NCBI RefSeq assembly: GCF_000383415.1
Contig: NZ_KB911266.1
Span: 1-64,000, forward strand
DNA length: 64,000 nt
Reading direction: 5' to 3'
DNA from: Hyphomicrobium zavarzinii ATCC 27496
GTDB taxonomy: Bacteria; Pseudomonadota; Alphaproteobacteria; Rhizobiales; Hyphomicrobiaceae
Shown: piece after piece, positions 1 through 10,200 of the stretch
How positions within the stretch are numbered: the stretch's first letter is position 1
Layout: every line of letters starts with the position of its first letter
Program-made: the position numbers and the translations under genes
Notes under the pieces: model-generated
Told to the model about the DNA's origin: nothing
Seen by the model: the letters and a program-made list of their open reading frames with translations, nothing else
Databases searched by the model: none

Positions 1-1
1 C

Positions 2-310
2 ATGGCGATCCTCAAATGGAGCAAGGCCAGCGGTGTCGACTGGCACTACATCCAGCCCGGCAAGCCGCAGCAGAACGCGTTCGTCGAGAGTTTCAACGGT
101 CGGCTGCGCGACGAGCTCTTGAACGAGACGTTGTTCTCCACGCTCGACGAAGCGAGAACGCGGCTGGCGGCGTGGCGCGACGATTACAATCGTGTCCGGC
201 CCCACTCGGCTCTCGCCAACCGGACACCGGAGGAGTTCCACGACCACCATCTGGCCCTTGCCGTGACGAACGATCAGGTCCAGAAATTTAGCCCAGGACT
301 CACCCTCTGA
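2..310 (+). CDS. IS3-family transposase OrfB, C-terminal part (cut by window start)
   Basis: This is the C-terminal end of an IS3-family DDE transposase (OrfB, rve integrase core). The segment keeps the last part of the catalytic domain: the stretch [20 protein letters not shown] contains the third acidic residue (the Glu of DDE, in [12 protein letters not shown]), followed by the usual ending with [10 protein letters not shown] and TPEEF. The upstream part with the two Asp residues lies outside the window, so intactness cannot be judged. It reads toward the diguanylate cyclase at 370, and the element appears to end between them. Confidence 0.88.
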   Translation: MAILKWSKASGVDWHYIQPGKPQQNAFVESFNGRLRDELLNETLFSTLDEARTRLAAWRDDYNRVRPHSALANRTPEEFHDHHLALAVTNDQVQKFSPGLTL

Positions 311-336
311 CTGGATGAGAGAAGGGTCTCAGGTCA
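311..336. repeat. Putative right terminal inverted repeat of the IS3-family element
   Basis: Directly after the transposase stop the sequence runs through GGGTCTCAGGTCA, ending at 336. IS3-group ends often close with GGTCA or TGACC, and the distance from the stop codon is normal for an IS3 right end. The left end is outside the window, so the pairing cannot be confirmed; this is a pattern-based guess. Confidence 0.4.
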
Positions 337-369
337 GTCGACATTTCCGTATTCCGAACCCTCTATACG

Positions 370-1335
370 GTGCCTGTCGGAACCGATGGTGCCGCTCACT
401 CCACGAACTACAACCCACTGGCATTTCTCGGAATTACGATTGTCATCATCGCCGCGCTCGGCGCTCTTTCTGGCGCCATGCATCTGCTCGCCAGAAGCGG
501 CCGGCTCTCTGGAAAAGTGCTATCCTGGCAGTCGCTTCGCACGTTTGTCGCCGGCCTCCTCGGCCAAGGCGAACGCAAGCGTGTAGAGGGCGAGATGACG
601 CGCGTCGCGGAGATCCTGCGCAAGCTCATCGACACGAACGGCAGCTACGCTGGCCAGCTCGGAAAATTCAGCGACAAGATCCGCGGACAGATGGACGCGC
701 AAGTGGTGAGCTCCATCTTGAACGAGCTGTTGGCTGAGCATCAGCGGTCGCGCGAGGAAACTACGCAGCTTTTGGCGGAGCTTGAAAACAAGACCGCCGA
801 GAAGCAGGCCGTGGAGCAGCAGCTTTCCCAGGCAAAAAAGGAGCTGAGCACGGACGCCCTCACCAACATTGGCAACAGGCGCACGTTCGATCAGGAGCTC
901 ACGGCTGCCATAACCAGTTGCCAGGAGGGCGCGCGCCCCCTCGCCTTGGTCCTCGCCGACATCGATCACTTCAAGCGGATCAATGACGAGCACGGCCATC
1001 AGGTCGGCGATGAAGTCATAAAAATGCTGGCGAGGATCATCCAGTCTACGGTGCGAGATACCGACGTCGCGACACGCTATGGCGGCGAGGAATTCGCGTT
1101 GATCCTGCCTGGGACCGGTCTTGAAGCGGCGAAATCGGTCGCCGAGCGCATCCGCAAGAAGTTCGAGTCACGGAAATTGACACTGAGACATTCCGGCCAG
1201 AGCATCGGAAAAGTGACCGCCTCGTTCGGTGTGGCGGAACTCCGCTTCGGAGACAACGCGACCATCCTCTTCCAGCGCGCAGACCGGAAGCTCTACGCCG
1301 CAAAGTCGGCAGGACGCAATCGCGTATCCGGATAG
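370..1335 (+). CDS. Membrane-anchored diguanylate cyclase (GGEEF)
   Basis: Makes cyclic di-GMP from two GTP. Residues about 17-40 form one transmembrane helix, followed by a charged linker with coiled-coil character (about 130-160) and a GGEEF domain. Visible motifs are LTNIGNRRTFD at the domain start, DIDHFKRIND (metal-binding Asp) and an intact GGEEF at residues 238-242, so the enzyme should be active. No RxxD inhibitory site is evident just before GGEEF. The start is a GTG without a good ribosome site, and the frame stays open upstream to the IS3 end at about 336 without an ATG, so the true N-terminus may have been removed by the insertion. Confidence 0.88.
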   Translation: MPVGTDGAAHSTNYNPLAFLGITIVIIAALGALSGAMHLLARSGRLSGKVLSWQSLRTFVAGLLGQGERKRVEGEMTRVAEILRKLIDTNGSYAGQLGKFSDKIRGQMDAQVVSSILNELLAEHQRSREETTQLLAELENKTAEKQAVEQQLSQAKKELSTDALTNIGNRRTFDQELTAAITSCQEGARPLALVLADIDHFKRINDEHGHQVGDEVIKMLARIIQSTVRDTDVATRYGGEEFALILPGTGLEAAKSVAERIRKKFESRKLTLRHSGQSIGKVTASFGVAELRFGDNATILFQRADRKLYAAKSAGRNRVSG

Positions 1336-1398
1336 CGTCTCTCCAGCGAACCTTTCAACCCGCGCGGCGCTATTCTCGCGAAATCCGATGTGCTGCCT

Positions 1399-1899
1399 TC
1401 AGTAGGGCACGCCGTCCTTGCGCGTAAAGATCCACCGTCCGTCAGCGTCCAGAACGGCCTTGAGGTCGTCGGCGGGATACGTTCCCTCGTCGCCCGGCGT
1501 GCGATCACCGATTTCGAGATAGACCACAGGTTCCGCGCTGCGGTTCACGAGATGATGAGCCACACCTCCGGCCGGAAACCCAGCGCACATCCCGGGCATC
1601 AAATCCACGTCCCCCTGATCCGTGACCAGCGTTGGAGCGCCCTGGAGAACGTAGATGAACTCGTCTTGCTTGCTGTGCCGATGTAAAAGAGCCGACTCCC
1701 CGCCCGGCAGAAGCGTCGTGAGGTTGACCCCGAAATTGCGGAGCCCGAACATATCTCCGAGCGGTCGTTTCTCCCGCTTCGCCATACGGCTGAAGTACGG
1801 CTCGGGATAGTTCGAAGGCTTGGAGCGCAAAGGCGCTTCCTCCGCAACGATAGCGAGCGGGGCGGCTTCTTCGATATGTTGAGACACGGCCGTTTTCAT
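1399..1899 (-). CDS. Cupin-domain protein
   Basis: Single-domain cupin of 166 residues. Cupin motif 1 is seen as GGESALLHRHSKQDEF (HxH...E) and motif 2 as GFPAGGVAHHLVN, giving a complete three-His/one-Glu metal site. The fold is used by many small metal enzymes and sugar-binding proteins, so the substrate cannot be told. The ATG at 1899 is preferred over a GTG 30 bases upstream because the protein then begins at a typical position; neither has a strong ribosome site. It is read convergently with the diguanylate cyclase. Confidence 0.75.
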   Translation of the reverse strand: MKTAVSQHIEEAAPLAIVAEEAPLRSKPSNYPEPYFSRMAKREKRPLGDMFGLRNFGVNLTTLLPGGESALLHRHSKQDEFIYVLQGAPTLVTDQGDVDLMPGMCAGFPAGGVAHHLVNRSAEPVVYLEIGDRTPGDEGTYPADDLKAVLDADGRWIFTRKDGVPY

Positions 1900-1972
1900 C
1901 CTGACGAGTCGGGGATCGCGGAGGCACACTATCGAGCCTCCCTCCCGCCCGCCATAGCTGCTCGCCGCTACC

Positions 1973-3355
1973 TCACGCGACCAGCCTCAGTTTCGGTGCG
2001 GACTTGGCCGGAGGCCGATCGTTGGCCCTGTCTTCCTCGCGATGCCCCTGGAGCGGCCCATCCCAGAGCGCCCGCAGAAACTCGCGCACCTGCCCCGCAA
2101 GACGATCCGCTTCCGCCGCCAATCCAACCGAGGCCTCTTTCGTTCCCTTGGCCAGACGCTCCGTCTGGCCGGCATTCTCGGTCACCCTGAAGATGTTAGC
2201 CGATATGTCGCGGAACCCTGCCAATGCCTGCTCGATGTTGTCGCCGATCTCCTGCGTGGCACGCGTTTGAGCGTGAACCGTATCGACGACGGCGGACGTG
2301 ACCTGATTGACCTCCGAAACAAGCCCGTTGATCTCGGCAACGGCCTCTACTGCGCCACGCGTTGCACCCTTCACCTCGGCGATGTGCACATCGATCTGGC
2401 CTGTCGCGCGCGCCGTCTGCAAAGAAAGAGACTTCACCTCCGCCGCTACGACCGCAAATCCCTTCCCGGCCTCACCGGCCCGCGCTGCCTCTATGGTGGC
2501 GTTGAGCGCGAGAAGGTTGGTCTGCGCCGCAATGGCCCGGATCAAGCCGGCAACCTCCGCGATATTCTGCCCCGCCGTCGCCATCTCGCCGATGGTCGCC
2601 TCCGCCTCGGCAGAGCGCGAGACCGCCCTTTTTACGAACTCGGCCGAACGAACCACCTGAACGCCGATCTCTTGAGCGGAGCCGCGAAGCTCGCCACACG
2701 CAGCGGCAATGGACTGAATGTTGGCCGTCGCCTGCTCCGCAGCCGCCGCCACGCCCGAGGCATTCTCGGACGTCTCGCCCGCACCACGGTCGAGCCGTGT
2801 TGCGACCTCGCCCATATGACCTGAAGCCGTCGACACGCGCTCGACAATGTCGCCGACGGATTGCTCGAAGCCCTCGGTCGCCCGTTCGAACGATCGGATC
2901 CGGCTCTCGATTGATCCCATGGCGTCGTTGATCGTCCGGGCGGAAACGAGGAGCGCACCGTGAAGCCCCTCCTCGCGGATACGGCGATAGTACTTGTTTG
3001 CCCGCACCGCTTCCATCGCAGCCGCCGACTCGCGGACGTAGGCATCGCAACGATCGATCATGCCATTGATGGACCATTGCAATGCCCCCAGCGCGCCGCG
3101 CTCGCGAACGTGCACCATACGGACCTCGAAATCGCCGTCCGCAACGGCACGGCACACCCGGCCAGCCTGACGAACGACCCCGTACGTTCTCCATATGAAG
3201 ACGCCAGCGACGACCGAAGCCACGAGCGCAATGCCAGCAGAGGCATTTGATAAAAGCGTCCATCCCAGCACTTGCCCGGCAATGGAGAGCACCAGCGATC
3301 CGGCGCACACCGCGCTCGCCCCAAGCCCCTTAGAGAGAGAGCACAAGTTCGTCAT
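1973..3355 (-). CDS. Methyl-accepting chemotaxis protein lacking a periplasmic sensor domain
   Basis: A 460-residue chemoreceptor. Two transmembrane helices lie close together (about residues 10-30 and 37-57) with almost no periplasmic loop, then a HAMP-like linker, then the long helical signalling domain. The conserved hairpin tip ([19 protein letters not shown]) that binds CheA and CheW is present at about residues 270-290. With no ligand domain of its own, it probably receives input from the PAS protein encoded immediately upstream, whose stop lies 26 bases inside this gene. Overlap and shared strand indicate one transcript. C-terminal basic tail, no CheR-docking pentapeptide seen. Confidence 0.88.
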   Translation of the reverse strand: MTNLCSLSKGLGASAVCAGSLVLSIAGQVLGWTLLSNASAGIALVASVVAGVFIWRTYGVVRQAGRVCRAVADGDFEVRMVHVRERGALGALQWSINGMIDRCDAYVRESAAAMEAVRANKYYRRIREEGLHGALLVSARTINDAMGSIESRIRSFERATEGFEQSVGDIVERVSTASGHMGEVATRLDRGAGETSENASGVAAAAEQATANIQSIAAACGELRGSAQEIGVQVVRSAEFVKRAVSRSAEAEATIGEMATAGQNIAEVAGLIRAIAAQTNLLALNATIEAARAGEAGKGFAVVAAEVKSLSLQTARATGQIDVHIAEVKGATRGAVEAVAEINGLVSEVNQVTSAVVDTVHAQTRATQEIGDNIEQALAGFRDISANIFRVTENAGQTERLAKGTKEASVGLAAEADRLAGQVREFLRALWDGPLQGHREEDRANDRPPAKSAPKLRLVA

Positions 3356-3851
3356 AGCTCGTCTTCTTTGCTTTTATGAAGTTACCCAGATAGCGCGCCC
3401 CGGCCGCCAATCCTTCCTTCGCGTTTCGATGCCCATCCTCGACCCTAAGAACCTCATCGTAGACGGGCGCAATCGCGTCCACGGCCTTGCGGCTCGGCAC
3501 GCGGCGATTGGAATGAAAAGCGATGACGTTGCCTGAGGCATCCAGCGACGGCGTCACATGAGCCAGCACCCAATAGTGATCGCCGCTCTTCGCCATGTTC
3601 TTCACGTACGCAAAAATCTCCTGCCCCCCGTGCAGCGTCTCCCACAGCACCTTGAACACCGTGCGCGGCATGTCGGGATGGCGGATGATACTGTGCTGCT
3701 CTCCCAGCAACTCCCGTTCGCTGTAGCCCGCGATGCGCATGAAGACGTCATTGACGTATGTCAGACGCCCTTTGAGATCCGTCTTCGACACGATGATTTC
3801 GCCGGGCTCAAAAAAAATCTCTCTACCAGTCGGAACAATTGAACGGGCCAT
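3330..3851 (-). CDS. Aer-like PAS sensor protein
   Basis: A soluble 173-residue protein that is mostly one PAS domain resembling the FAD-binding sensor of Aer. It carries [25 protein letters not shown] and [14 protein letters not shown], the conserved blocks of Aer-type PAS domains. No transmembrane segment. The start at 3851 is chosen because GGGGAGGAGG sits just upstream, rather than the longer frame reaching 3953. It overlaps the chemoreceptor gene by 26 bases and together they look like Aer divided into sensor and transmitter. A TTAAC-N4-GTCAA box lies about 100 bases upstream, suggesting control by a Crp/Fnr-type regulator. Confidence 0.82.
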   Translation of the reverse strand: MARSIVPTGREIFFEPGEIIVSKTDLKGRLTYVNDVFMRIAGYSERELLGEQHSIIRHPDMPRTVFKVLWETLHGGQEIFAYVKNMAKSGDHYWVLAHVTPSLDASGNVIAFHSNRRVPSRKAVDAIAPVYDEVLRVEDGHRNAKEGLAAGARYLGNFIKAKKTSYDELVLSL

Positions 3852-3953
3852 ACTCGCCTCCTCCCCGATAAGCGGAACACTGAGCGAGCCGTTTGAACAT
3901 CGTCTTAAATTCCAAATTTCCCGATCGACATATTTTCTGACAACAATCAGCAC

Positions 3954-3967
3954 TTAACAAAAGTCAA
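3954..3967. promoter_or_regulatory. Crp/Fnr-type (NNR/FNR-like) box upstream of the PAS/chemoreceptor operon
   Basis: TTAAC-AAAA-GTCAA, matching the TTAAC/TTGAC-N4-GTCAA form used by FNR and NNR-type regulators. The symmetry extends outward (CACTT before, AAGTG after). Its centre is about 109 bases before the PAS gene start on the minus strand, and AT-rich sequence suitable for a -10 follows at the expected distance. Confidence 0.6.
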
Positions 3968-4371
3968 GTGCGGCGCACAAATTACAAAGCGCGACATCTT
4001 GCTTCGCCATACCAAGCTCAAATCAAAAATAGGCAAAACCTTATTTGCTGCACGACAAACAAATAAACGGAGAACTATTATTACAGCGCGCCGCCATGGT
4101 TCTGAGGCACAAGCACAAATCGGAGCGCGCGAGCGGGATGCCAAACGCTCATCGTTTTCGATTTAAAATTACCACAAATGACGCGGCGGGTTGCGCCAAA
4201 ATGCCACCCTCTGGATGGCACAATAAAAGCTTGCAACCCATCCTAAGCGTATCCAAACGACAAAAAAATCGCCAGCCGATATCCATGAATATCAAATACT
4301 TATAATCTTGCGCGTGATGGCGCATTAAATATCCGACTTTTCAGATAGGCGAATTGCGCAACTTTCTCCGA

Positions 4372-4385
4372 TTAACTGCGGTCAA
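4372..4385. promoter_or_regulatory. Crp/Fnr-type (NNR/FNR-like) box upstream of narK
   Basis: TTAAC-TGCG-GTCAA, the same half sites as the box at 3954-3967. Centred at 4378.5. With the usual -41.5 placement transcription would start near 4420, leaving a leader of about 34 bases before the narK ATG, and GATATA at 4412-4417 could serve as -10. This fits anaerobic or nitrogen-oxide-dependent activation. Confidence 0.6.
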
Positions 4386-4394
4386 TAATAGATC

Positions 4395-4416
4395 ATATCG
4401 ATCATGCGATCGATAT
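4395..4416. promoter_or_regulatory. Perfect 9-bp palindrome over the predicted narK core promoter
   Basis: ATATCGATC, a 4-base spacer ATGC, then GATCGATAT: a perfect inverted repeat. The spacing of GAT and ATC (6 bases) does not fit an FNR box, so a different protein would be expected. It overlaps the predicted -10 region, a position typical of a repressor operator. Confidence 0.5.
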
Positions 4417-4453
4417 AGCTCATCTGCCGAATGCTGAGCGGAGAGCTAGTATT

Positions 4454-7192
4454 ATGACGGCCGAAATAAACATTAGCAAGCAAGAGCAAAACCGCGCGCT
4501 CGGGCTCTCGACGATCGCTTTCACCGTGTGTTTCGCGGTCTGGACAATATTCTCGATCATCGGGATCGAGATAAGACAGGAGCTAAACCTCAACGAGACG
4601 CAATTCGGCCTTCTCGTTGGCACGCCCGTTCTCACGGGCTCTCTGCTTCGCATCGCTCTTGGCATTTGGACAGATCAATACGGCGGCCGGCGCATATTCA
4701 CGGTCGTCATGCTTGCAGCGGCCGTCGCAACCTGGTTGCTGACCTACGCGCAGACCTACCCGCAATTCCTGCTGGCCGCCCTCGCGGTCGGCGTCGCCGG
4801 CGGCGCGTTTTCCGTAGGCGTCGCCTATGTGTCGCGGTGGTATCCGGCGGGCAAGCAAGGAACCGCACTCGGTATTTTCGGCGCCGGCAACGTCGGCGCG
4901 GCCGTCACAAAGTTCGTGGCCCCGTTCGTGCTCGTCGCCTACGGGTGGCACACCGTTGCCCAGGTCTGGGCAGCAGCGATCGCCGTGATGGCGATCATTT
5001 TCTGGTTCACCACCGAGGATGACCCCGTCATCCGCGAACGGAAGCTCAAGGGCGAGAAGCCACAGAGTGCATGGCTCGAGCTTGCGCCTCTGAAGAATAT
5101 TCAGGTCTGGCGGTTCGGCCTCTACTACTTCTTCGTTTTCGGCGCCTTCGTTGCCCTCGCGTTATGGCTGCCGCGCTATCTCATCGGCGTCTACGGCGTG
5201 AGCATCACGTCCGCCGGCATGATCGCCGCCGCCTACTCCATTCCCGCCAGCATTTTCAGAGCCTACGGCGGTGTGTTGTCCGACCGGTATGGCGCGCGCC
5301 GCGTCCTTTACTGGACCTTCCTCGTCTCCATCGCCTGCACGTTCGTGCTCTCCTATCCCCCGACGGAATACGTGGTGCGCGGCATCAACGGCCCGATCAC
5401 CTTCCAGTTCGAGATCGGCCTCATCACCTTCACCGTGATTGTGTTCGTGCTCGGCTTCTTCATGAGCCTGGGCAAGGCGGCCGTCTACAGGCACGTCCCG
5501 GTCTACTACCCGAATAACGTGGGTGCCGTCGGCGGCCTCGTCGGCATGATTGGTGGCCTCGGCGGATTCATCCTGCCGATCGTCTTCGGCATCCTGAACG
5601 ACCTGACGGGACTCTGGACGAGCTGCTTCGCCTTGCTCTTCCTGATCGTTACCGCCTCCCTCGTCTGGATGCACCTCGCCATCCGGCACATGGAGCAGGA
5701 GGCGGGCGATACCAAGCTGTCCGAGCTCCCGCAGCTTCCGGAAATGCTGCCCATCCACAAGCCGCACCACGTCGGCGCGATGGGTCCCGCCCTCATCGAG
5801 GATTGGCGGCCGGAGGAGCCCGTGTTCTGGGAGGAGAAGGGGCGCGCCATCGCGCGGCGCAATCTCTGGCTCTCAATTCCTTCGCTGCTGCTCTCCTTCG
5901 CAATCTGGATGGTGTGGTCCGTGGTCGTCGCGAAGCTGCCGTCCGTCGGTTTCCAGTACACCACCGACCAGTTGTTCTGGCTCGCAGCCGTTCCCGGCCT
6001 TTCTGGCGCCACGCTACGTATCTTCTACTCCTTCATGGTCCCGATCTTTGGCGGGCGGCTCTGGACCACCCTCGCCACATGGTCGCTGATATTCCCGGCC
6101 CTCGGCATCGGAATGGCGGTGCAGAACCCGAATACGCCATACTGGATCTTCCTCGTCCTGGCGCTTCTGTGCGGCTTTGGCGGCGGCAATTTCGCATCCT
6201 CCATGTCGAACATCTCCTTCTTCTTCCCGAAGCGCGAGAAGGGCAACGCGTTGGCGCTCAATGCCGGGCTCGGCAATCTGGGCGTCAGCGTCGCGCAGTT
6301 CCTGGTGCCGCTCGTCATCACAGCCGGTGTCTTCGGATGGCTCGGCGGAGCCCCCGTCATGGTCACCGAAGGCGACAACACTTTCCCCATGTGGCTGCAG
6401 AACGCAGGCTACATCTGGGTTCCCTTCATCGTGGCATCCGCGTTCGCCTCGTGGATCGGCATGAACGACATCGCCTCCGCGCGAGCCTCCTTCAGCGAGC
6501 AGTCGGTCATCTTCCAGCGCAAGCACAACTGGATCATGTGCTGGCTCTACACCGGCACATTCGGCTCGTTCATCGGCTATTCCGCAGGCTTCCCCCTGCT
6601 GGCCAAGATCCAGTTCCCCGAGGTGAACGCCCTCGCTTACGCGTTCCTCGGCCCTCTCGTCGGCGCCATATCGCGATCCGCGACAGGATGGATCGCCGAC
6701 AAGTGGGGCGGCGCCCGGGTGACGTTCTGGGTGTTCATCGGCATGACGGGCGGCGTCGCGGGCGTTCTCTACTTCCTGAGCCTCGGAAACTTCGCCGGCT
6801 TCTTCGCGATGTTCATCTTCCTCTTCTTGGTGAGCGGCATCGGCAACGCCTCAACGTTCCAGATGATCCCGGCCATCATGCGCAAGGAAATGGACCGCTT
6901 GATGCCGGACGCCGACGACGCGGCACGCAGGCGCAATGCGGAAAAGGAGAGTGCCGCGATCATCGGCTTCAGCTCGGCGGTCGCAGCCTACGGCGCATTC
7001 TTCATTCCCAAAGGCTACGGCACGTCGATCGCACTGACCGGCGGCCCAGAAGCGGCCTTGTGGGGTTTCCTGATCTTCTATGTCACGTGCATTGCCATCA
7101 CGTGGTGGGTCTACGCGCGGCGCGGCGGCCTTCTCTACGACATCGAGCGCGCTACGAGCGCATCCATCAAAGCCACCGCCCAACCGGCCTGA
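4454..7192 (+). CDS. narK: Fused NarK1-NarK2 nitrate/nitrite transporter
   Basis: A 912-residue inner-membrane protein made of two consecutive major-facilitator domains (about 1-430 and 465-905), about twice the size of a single NarK. The first half resembles NarK1 nitrate/proton symporters; the second resembles NarK2 nitrate/nitrite antiporters, with the signature region around GFGGGNFASSMSNISFF and GLGNLGVSVAQF. Such fusions are known from Paracoccus and relatives, where the halves start nitrate import and then exchange nitrite. It is first in the nar operon, 17 bases before narG. The ATG follows GAGAGC; a Crp/Fnr-type box and a palindrome lie upstream. Confidence 0.93.
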   Translation: MTAEINISKQEQNRALGLSTIAFTVCFAVWTIFSIIGIEIRQELNLNETQFGLLVGTPVLTGSLLRIALGIWTDQYGGRRIFTVVMLAAAVATWLLTYAQTYPQFLLAALAVGVAGGAFSVGVAYVSRWYPAGKQGTALGIFGAGNVGAAVTKFVAPFVLVAYGWHTVAQVWAAAIAVMAIIFWFTTEDDPVIRERKLKGEKPQSAWLELAPLKNIQVWRFGLYYFFVFGAFVALALWLPRYLIGVYGVSITSAGMIAAAYSIPASIFRAYGGVLSDRYGARRVLYWTFLVSIACTFVLSYPPTEYVVRGINGPITFQFEIGLITFTVIVFVLGFFMSLGKAAVYRHVPVYYPNNVGAVGGLVGMIGGLGGFILPIVFGILNDLTGLWTSCFALLFLIVTASLVWMHLAIRHMEQEAGDTKLSELPQLPEMLPIHKPHHVGAMGPALIEDWRPEEPVFWEEKGRAIARRNLWLSIPSLLLSFAIWMVWSVVVAKLPSVGFQYTTDQLFWLAAVPGLSGATLRIFYSFMVPIFGGRLWTTLATWSLIFPALGIGMAVQNPNTPYWIFLVLALLCGFGGGNFASSMSNISFFFPKREKGNALALNAGLGNLGVSVAQFLVPLVITAGVFGWLGGAPVMVTEGDNTFPMWLQNAGYIWVPFIVASAFASWIGMNDIASARASFSEQSVIFQRKHNWIMCWLYTGTFGSFIGYSAGFPLLAKIQFPEVNALAYAFLGPLVGAISRSATGWIADKWGGARVTFWVFIGMTGGVAGVLYFLSLGNFAGFFAMFIFLFLVSGIGNASTFQMIPAIMRKEMDRLMPDADDAARRRNAEKESAAIIGFSSAVAAYGAFFIPKGYGTSIALTGGPEAALWGFLIFYVTCIAITWWVYARRGGLLYDIERATSASIKATAQPA

Positions 7193-7209
7193 TAAGCGGG
7201 AGATAAGAA

Positions 7210-10200
7210 ATGAGTCACTTCCTCGATCGCCTGACGTTCTTCAATCGCGTCGTCGACGACTTCTCACAAGGCCACGGCGTGGTCACCCGTGAGGATCGCC
7301 GCTGGGAGGATGGTTATCGCAAGCGCTGGCAGCACGACAAGATCGTGAGGTCGACCCACGGCGCGAACTGCACCGGCTCGTGCTCCTGGAAGATCTACGT
7401 CAAAGGCGGCATCGTCACGTGGGAGACGCAGCAGACCGACTACCCGCGCACGCGCCCGGATCTTCCCAACCATGAGCCCCGCGGGTGCGCGCGCGGAGCC
7501 AGCTATTCCTGGTACATGTATTCCGGCAATCGCGTGAAATACCCGCTCGTTCGCGCCCGCCTTCTCAAGCTGTGGCGCGAGGCGCGCGCATCCCAGACGC
7601 CCGTAAAAGCCTGGGCTTCTATTGTCACCGATCCCAAGAAGCGCTCGGCCTACACTAGAAAGCGCGGCAGCGGCGGCTTCGTACGCGCCACGTGGGACGA
7701 GGTCAACGAGATCATCGGCGCGGCCAACGCCTACACCGTCAAGGCCCACGGGCCTGACCGCATCGCGGGCTTTTCGCCGATCCCGGCCATGTCGATGGTT
7801 TCCTATGCGGCAGGCGCCCGCTATCTCTCTCTGGTGGGCGGAGTTTGCCTCTCGTTCTACGATTGGTACTGCGATCTGCCTCCGGCTTCGCCGCAGACCT
7901 GGGGCGAGCAGACCGATGTTCCGGAGTCGGCGGACTGGTACAATTCCGGCTTCCTCATCCTCTGGGGCTCCAACGTGCCGCAGACGCGCACGCCGGACGC
8001 GCATTTCTACACCGAAGCCCGCTATCGCGGCGCCAAGAGCGTCGTCATTTGCCCCGACTATTCGGAAGCCTCCAAGTTCGGCGACATGTGGATCTCGGTG
8101 AAGCAGGGAACCGATGCCGCGCTCGCCATGGCCATGGGCCACGTCATTCTCCGCGAGTTCCATATCGACCGGCAGGCCACCTATTTCCGCGACTACGTGC
8201 GCCAATATACCGACATGCCGATGCTGGTTCGGCTCGTCAGAGACAAGAACGGCAAGCTCATTCCGGAGCGTCTTCTCAGAGCCTCCGACTTCACCGGAAC
8301 GCTCGGAGAGGCCAATAATCCGGACTGGAAGACGGTCGCCTACGACGAGACATCGGGCGAGATCGTCGTCCCCTCGGGCTCCGTCGGCTTCCGCTGGGGC
8401 GAGAAGGGCAAGTGGAACCTCGAGGAGAAGGATGCAAAGGGCCAGGATACCAAGCTCCGCCTGACGCTCGCCGAGACCAAGGACGATCTGGCTGACGTGG
8501 CCTTCCCCTACTTCGGCAACATCGAGCACGATCACTTCACGGGAACGGACCACCCGAGCGTTCTCGAGCGCCGCGTCCCGGTAAAGAAACTGCAGCTTGC
8601 CGAAGGCGAGACGCTGGTCGCAACCGTCTACGACCTCTTTGTCGCCAACTACGGTCTCGACCGGGGCTTCGGCGGCGCCCACGTCGCGAAGAGCTACGAC
8701 GAGAACGTGCCCTACACGCCGGCCTGGGCGGAAACCATCACCGGCGTGCCGCGCGACCAGATCATCACCGTGGCACGCGAGTTCGCTCGTAACGCCGAGA
8801 AGACCCATGGCCGCTCCATGGTGATCATCGGCGCCGCGATGAACCACTGGTACCACATGGATATGAACTACCGCGGCGTCATCAACATGCTGGTGATGTG
8901 CGGATGCATCGGTCAATCGGGCGGCGGCTGGTCCCACTACGTGGGCCAGGAGAAGCTGCGCCCGCAGTCGGGATGGCTGCCGCTCGCATTCGGGCTCGAT
9001 TGGAGCCGCCCGCCGCGCCAGCAGAACGCGACCTCGTTCTTCTACGCCCACACCGACCAGTGGCGCTACGAGACGCTCGACGTGAAGGAGATCCTGTCTC
9101 CCACGGCACCTCCGGGACCGTGGGACGGCGCCATCATCGACTACAACGTGCGCGCGGAGCGCATGGGCTGGCTTCCCTCCGCCCCTCAGCTGGAGCAAAA
9201 CCCGCTTTCCATCGCCGCAGCCGCGGCGGCAAAGGGACAGGACGTCAAGGACTACGTGCCCCAGGCCCTCAAGTCCGGCGAGCTCAAGCTCTCGTGCGAG
9301 GACCCCGATAGTCCGGCGAACTGGCCGCGCAATATGTTCGTCTGGCGCTCCAATCTGCTCGGCTCGTCCGGCAAGGGTCACGAGTATTTCCTGAAGCATC
9401 TCCTCGGCACGTCGCATGGCGTGATGGGCAAGGACCTCGGCGAGGACGGACGCCAGAAGCCCCAGGATGTGGTCTGGCGTGACGCGGCGCCGGAAGGAAA
9501 GCTCGATCTGCTCGTCACCCTCGATTTCCGCATGTCGACGACGTGCGTCTACTCCGACATCGTTCTGCCGACTGCGACCTGGTACGAGAAGAACGATCTC
9601 AACACCTCTGACATGCACCCCTTCATCCATCCGCTGACCGCGGCAGTGGACCCCGTCTGGGAAGCCAGGAGCGATTGGGAGATCTACAAGGGCATCGCGA
9701 AGGCGTTCTCGCGCGTCGCGCCGGAGGTGCTGGGCGTCGAGAAGGACGTCGTGCTCACACCCATCATGCACGACACCGCAGGCGAGATCGCCCAGGCCCT
9801 CGACGTCAAGGATTGGAAGCGCGGCGAGGTGGCGCCGATCCCCGGCAAGACCATGCCGCAGATCACCGTGATCGAACGAGACTACCCGAATATCTACAAG
9901 CGCTTCACCTCGCTCGGGCCGCTCATGGACAAGCTCGGCAACGGCGGCAAGGGCATGGCGTGGGACACCCAGCACGAGGTCGAGTTCCTGCGCCACCTCA
10001 ACGGTGTCGTGACGGAGCCCGGCCCGACGAAGGGATTGGCGCGGATCGAAACCGACATCGATGCCGCGGAAGTCCTCCTCACGCTTGCGCCGGAAACCAA
10101 CGGCGAGGTGGCTGTCAAAGCCTGGGAGTCCTTAAGCGGCTTCACGGGACGCGACCACACGCACCTCGCGATCCCGAAAGAGGACGAGAAGATCCGCTTC

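Larger units (their letters stand above)
3852..4453. other. AT-rich divergent control region between the PAS gene and narK
   Basis: About 600 bases with clearly lower GC than the flanking genes and no credible coding frame. It separates the leftward PAS/chemoreceptor operon from the rightward nar operon and holds the promoter elements listed separately: two Crp/Fnr-type boxes and one long palindrome. A weak hairpin (TGCCACC with GGATGGCA) lies near 4202-4220. Confidence 0.8.

Noticed and set aside
5803-7206. A 467-codon frame inside narK
   Set aside because: Arg/His-rich shadow in another frame of a clear transporter gene.
7264-9996. A 910-codon minus-strand frame opposite narG
   Set aside because: Shadow of narG, whose ligand residues and length are fully conserved; composition is not protein-like.
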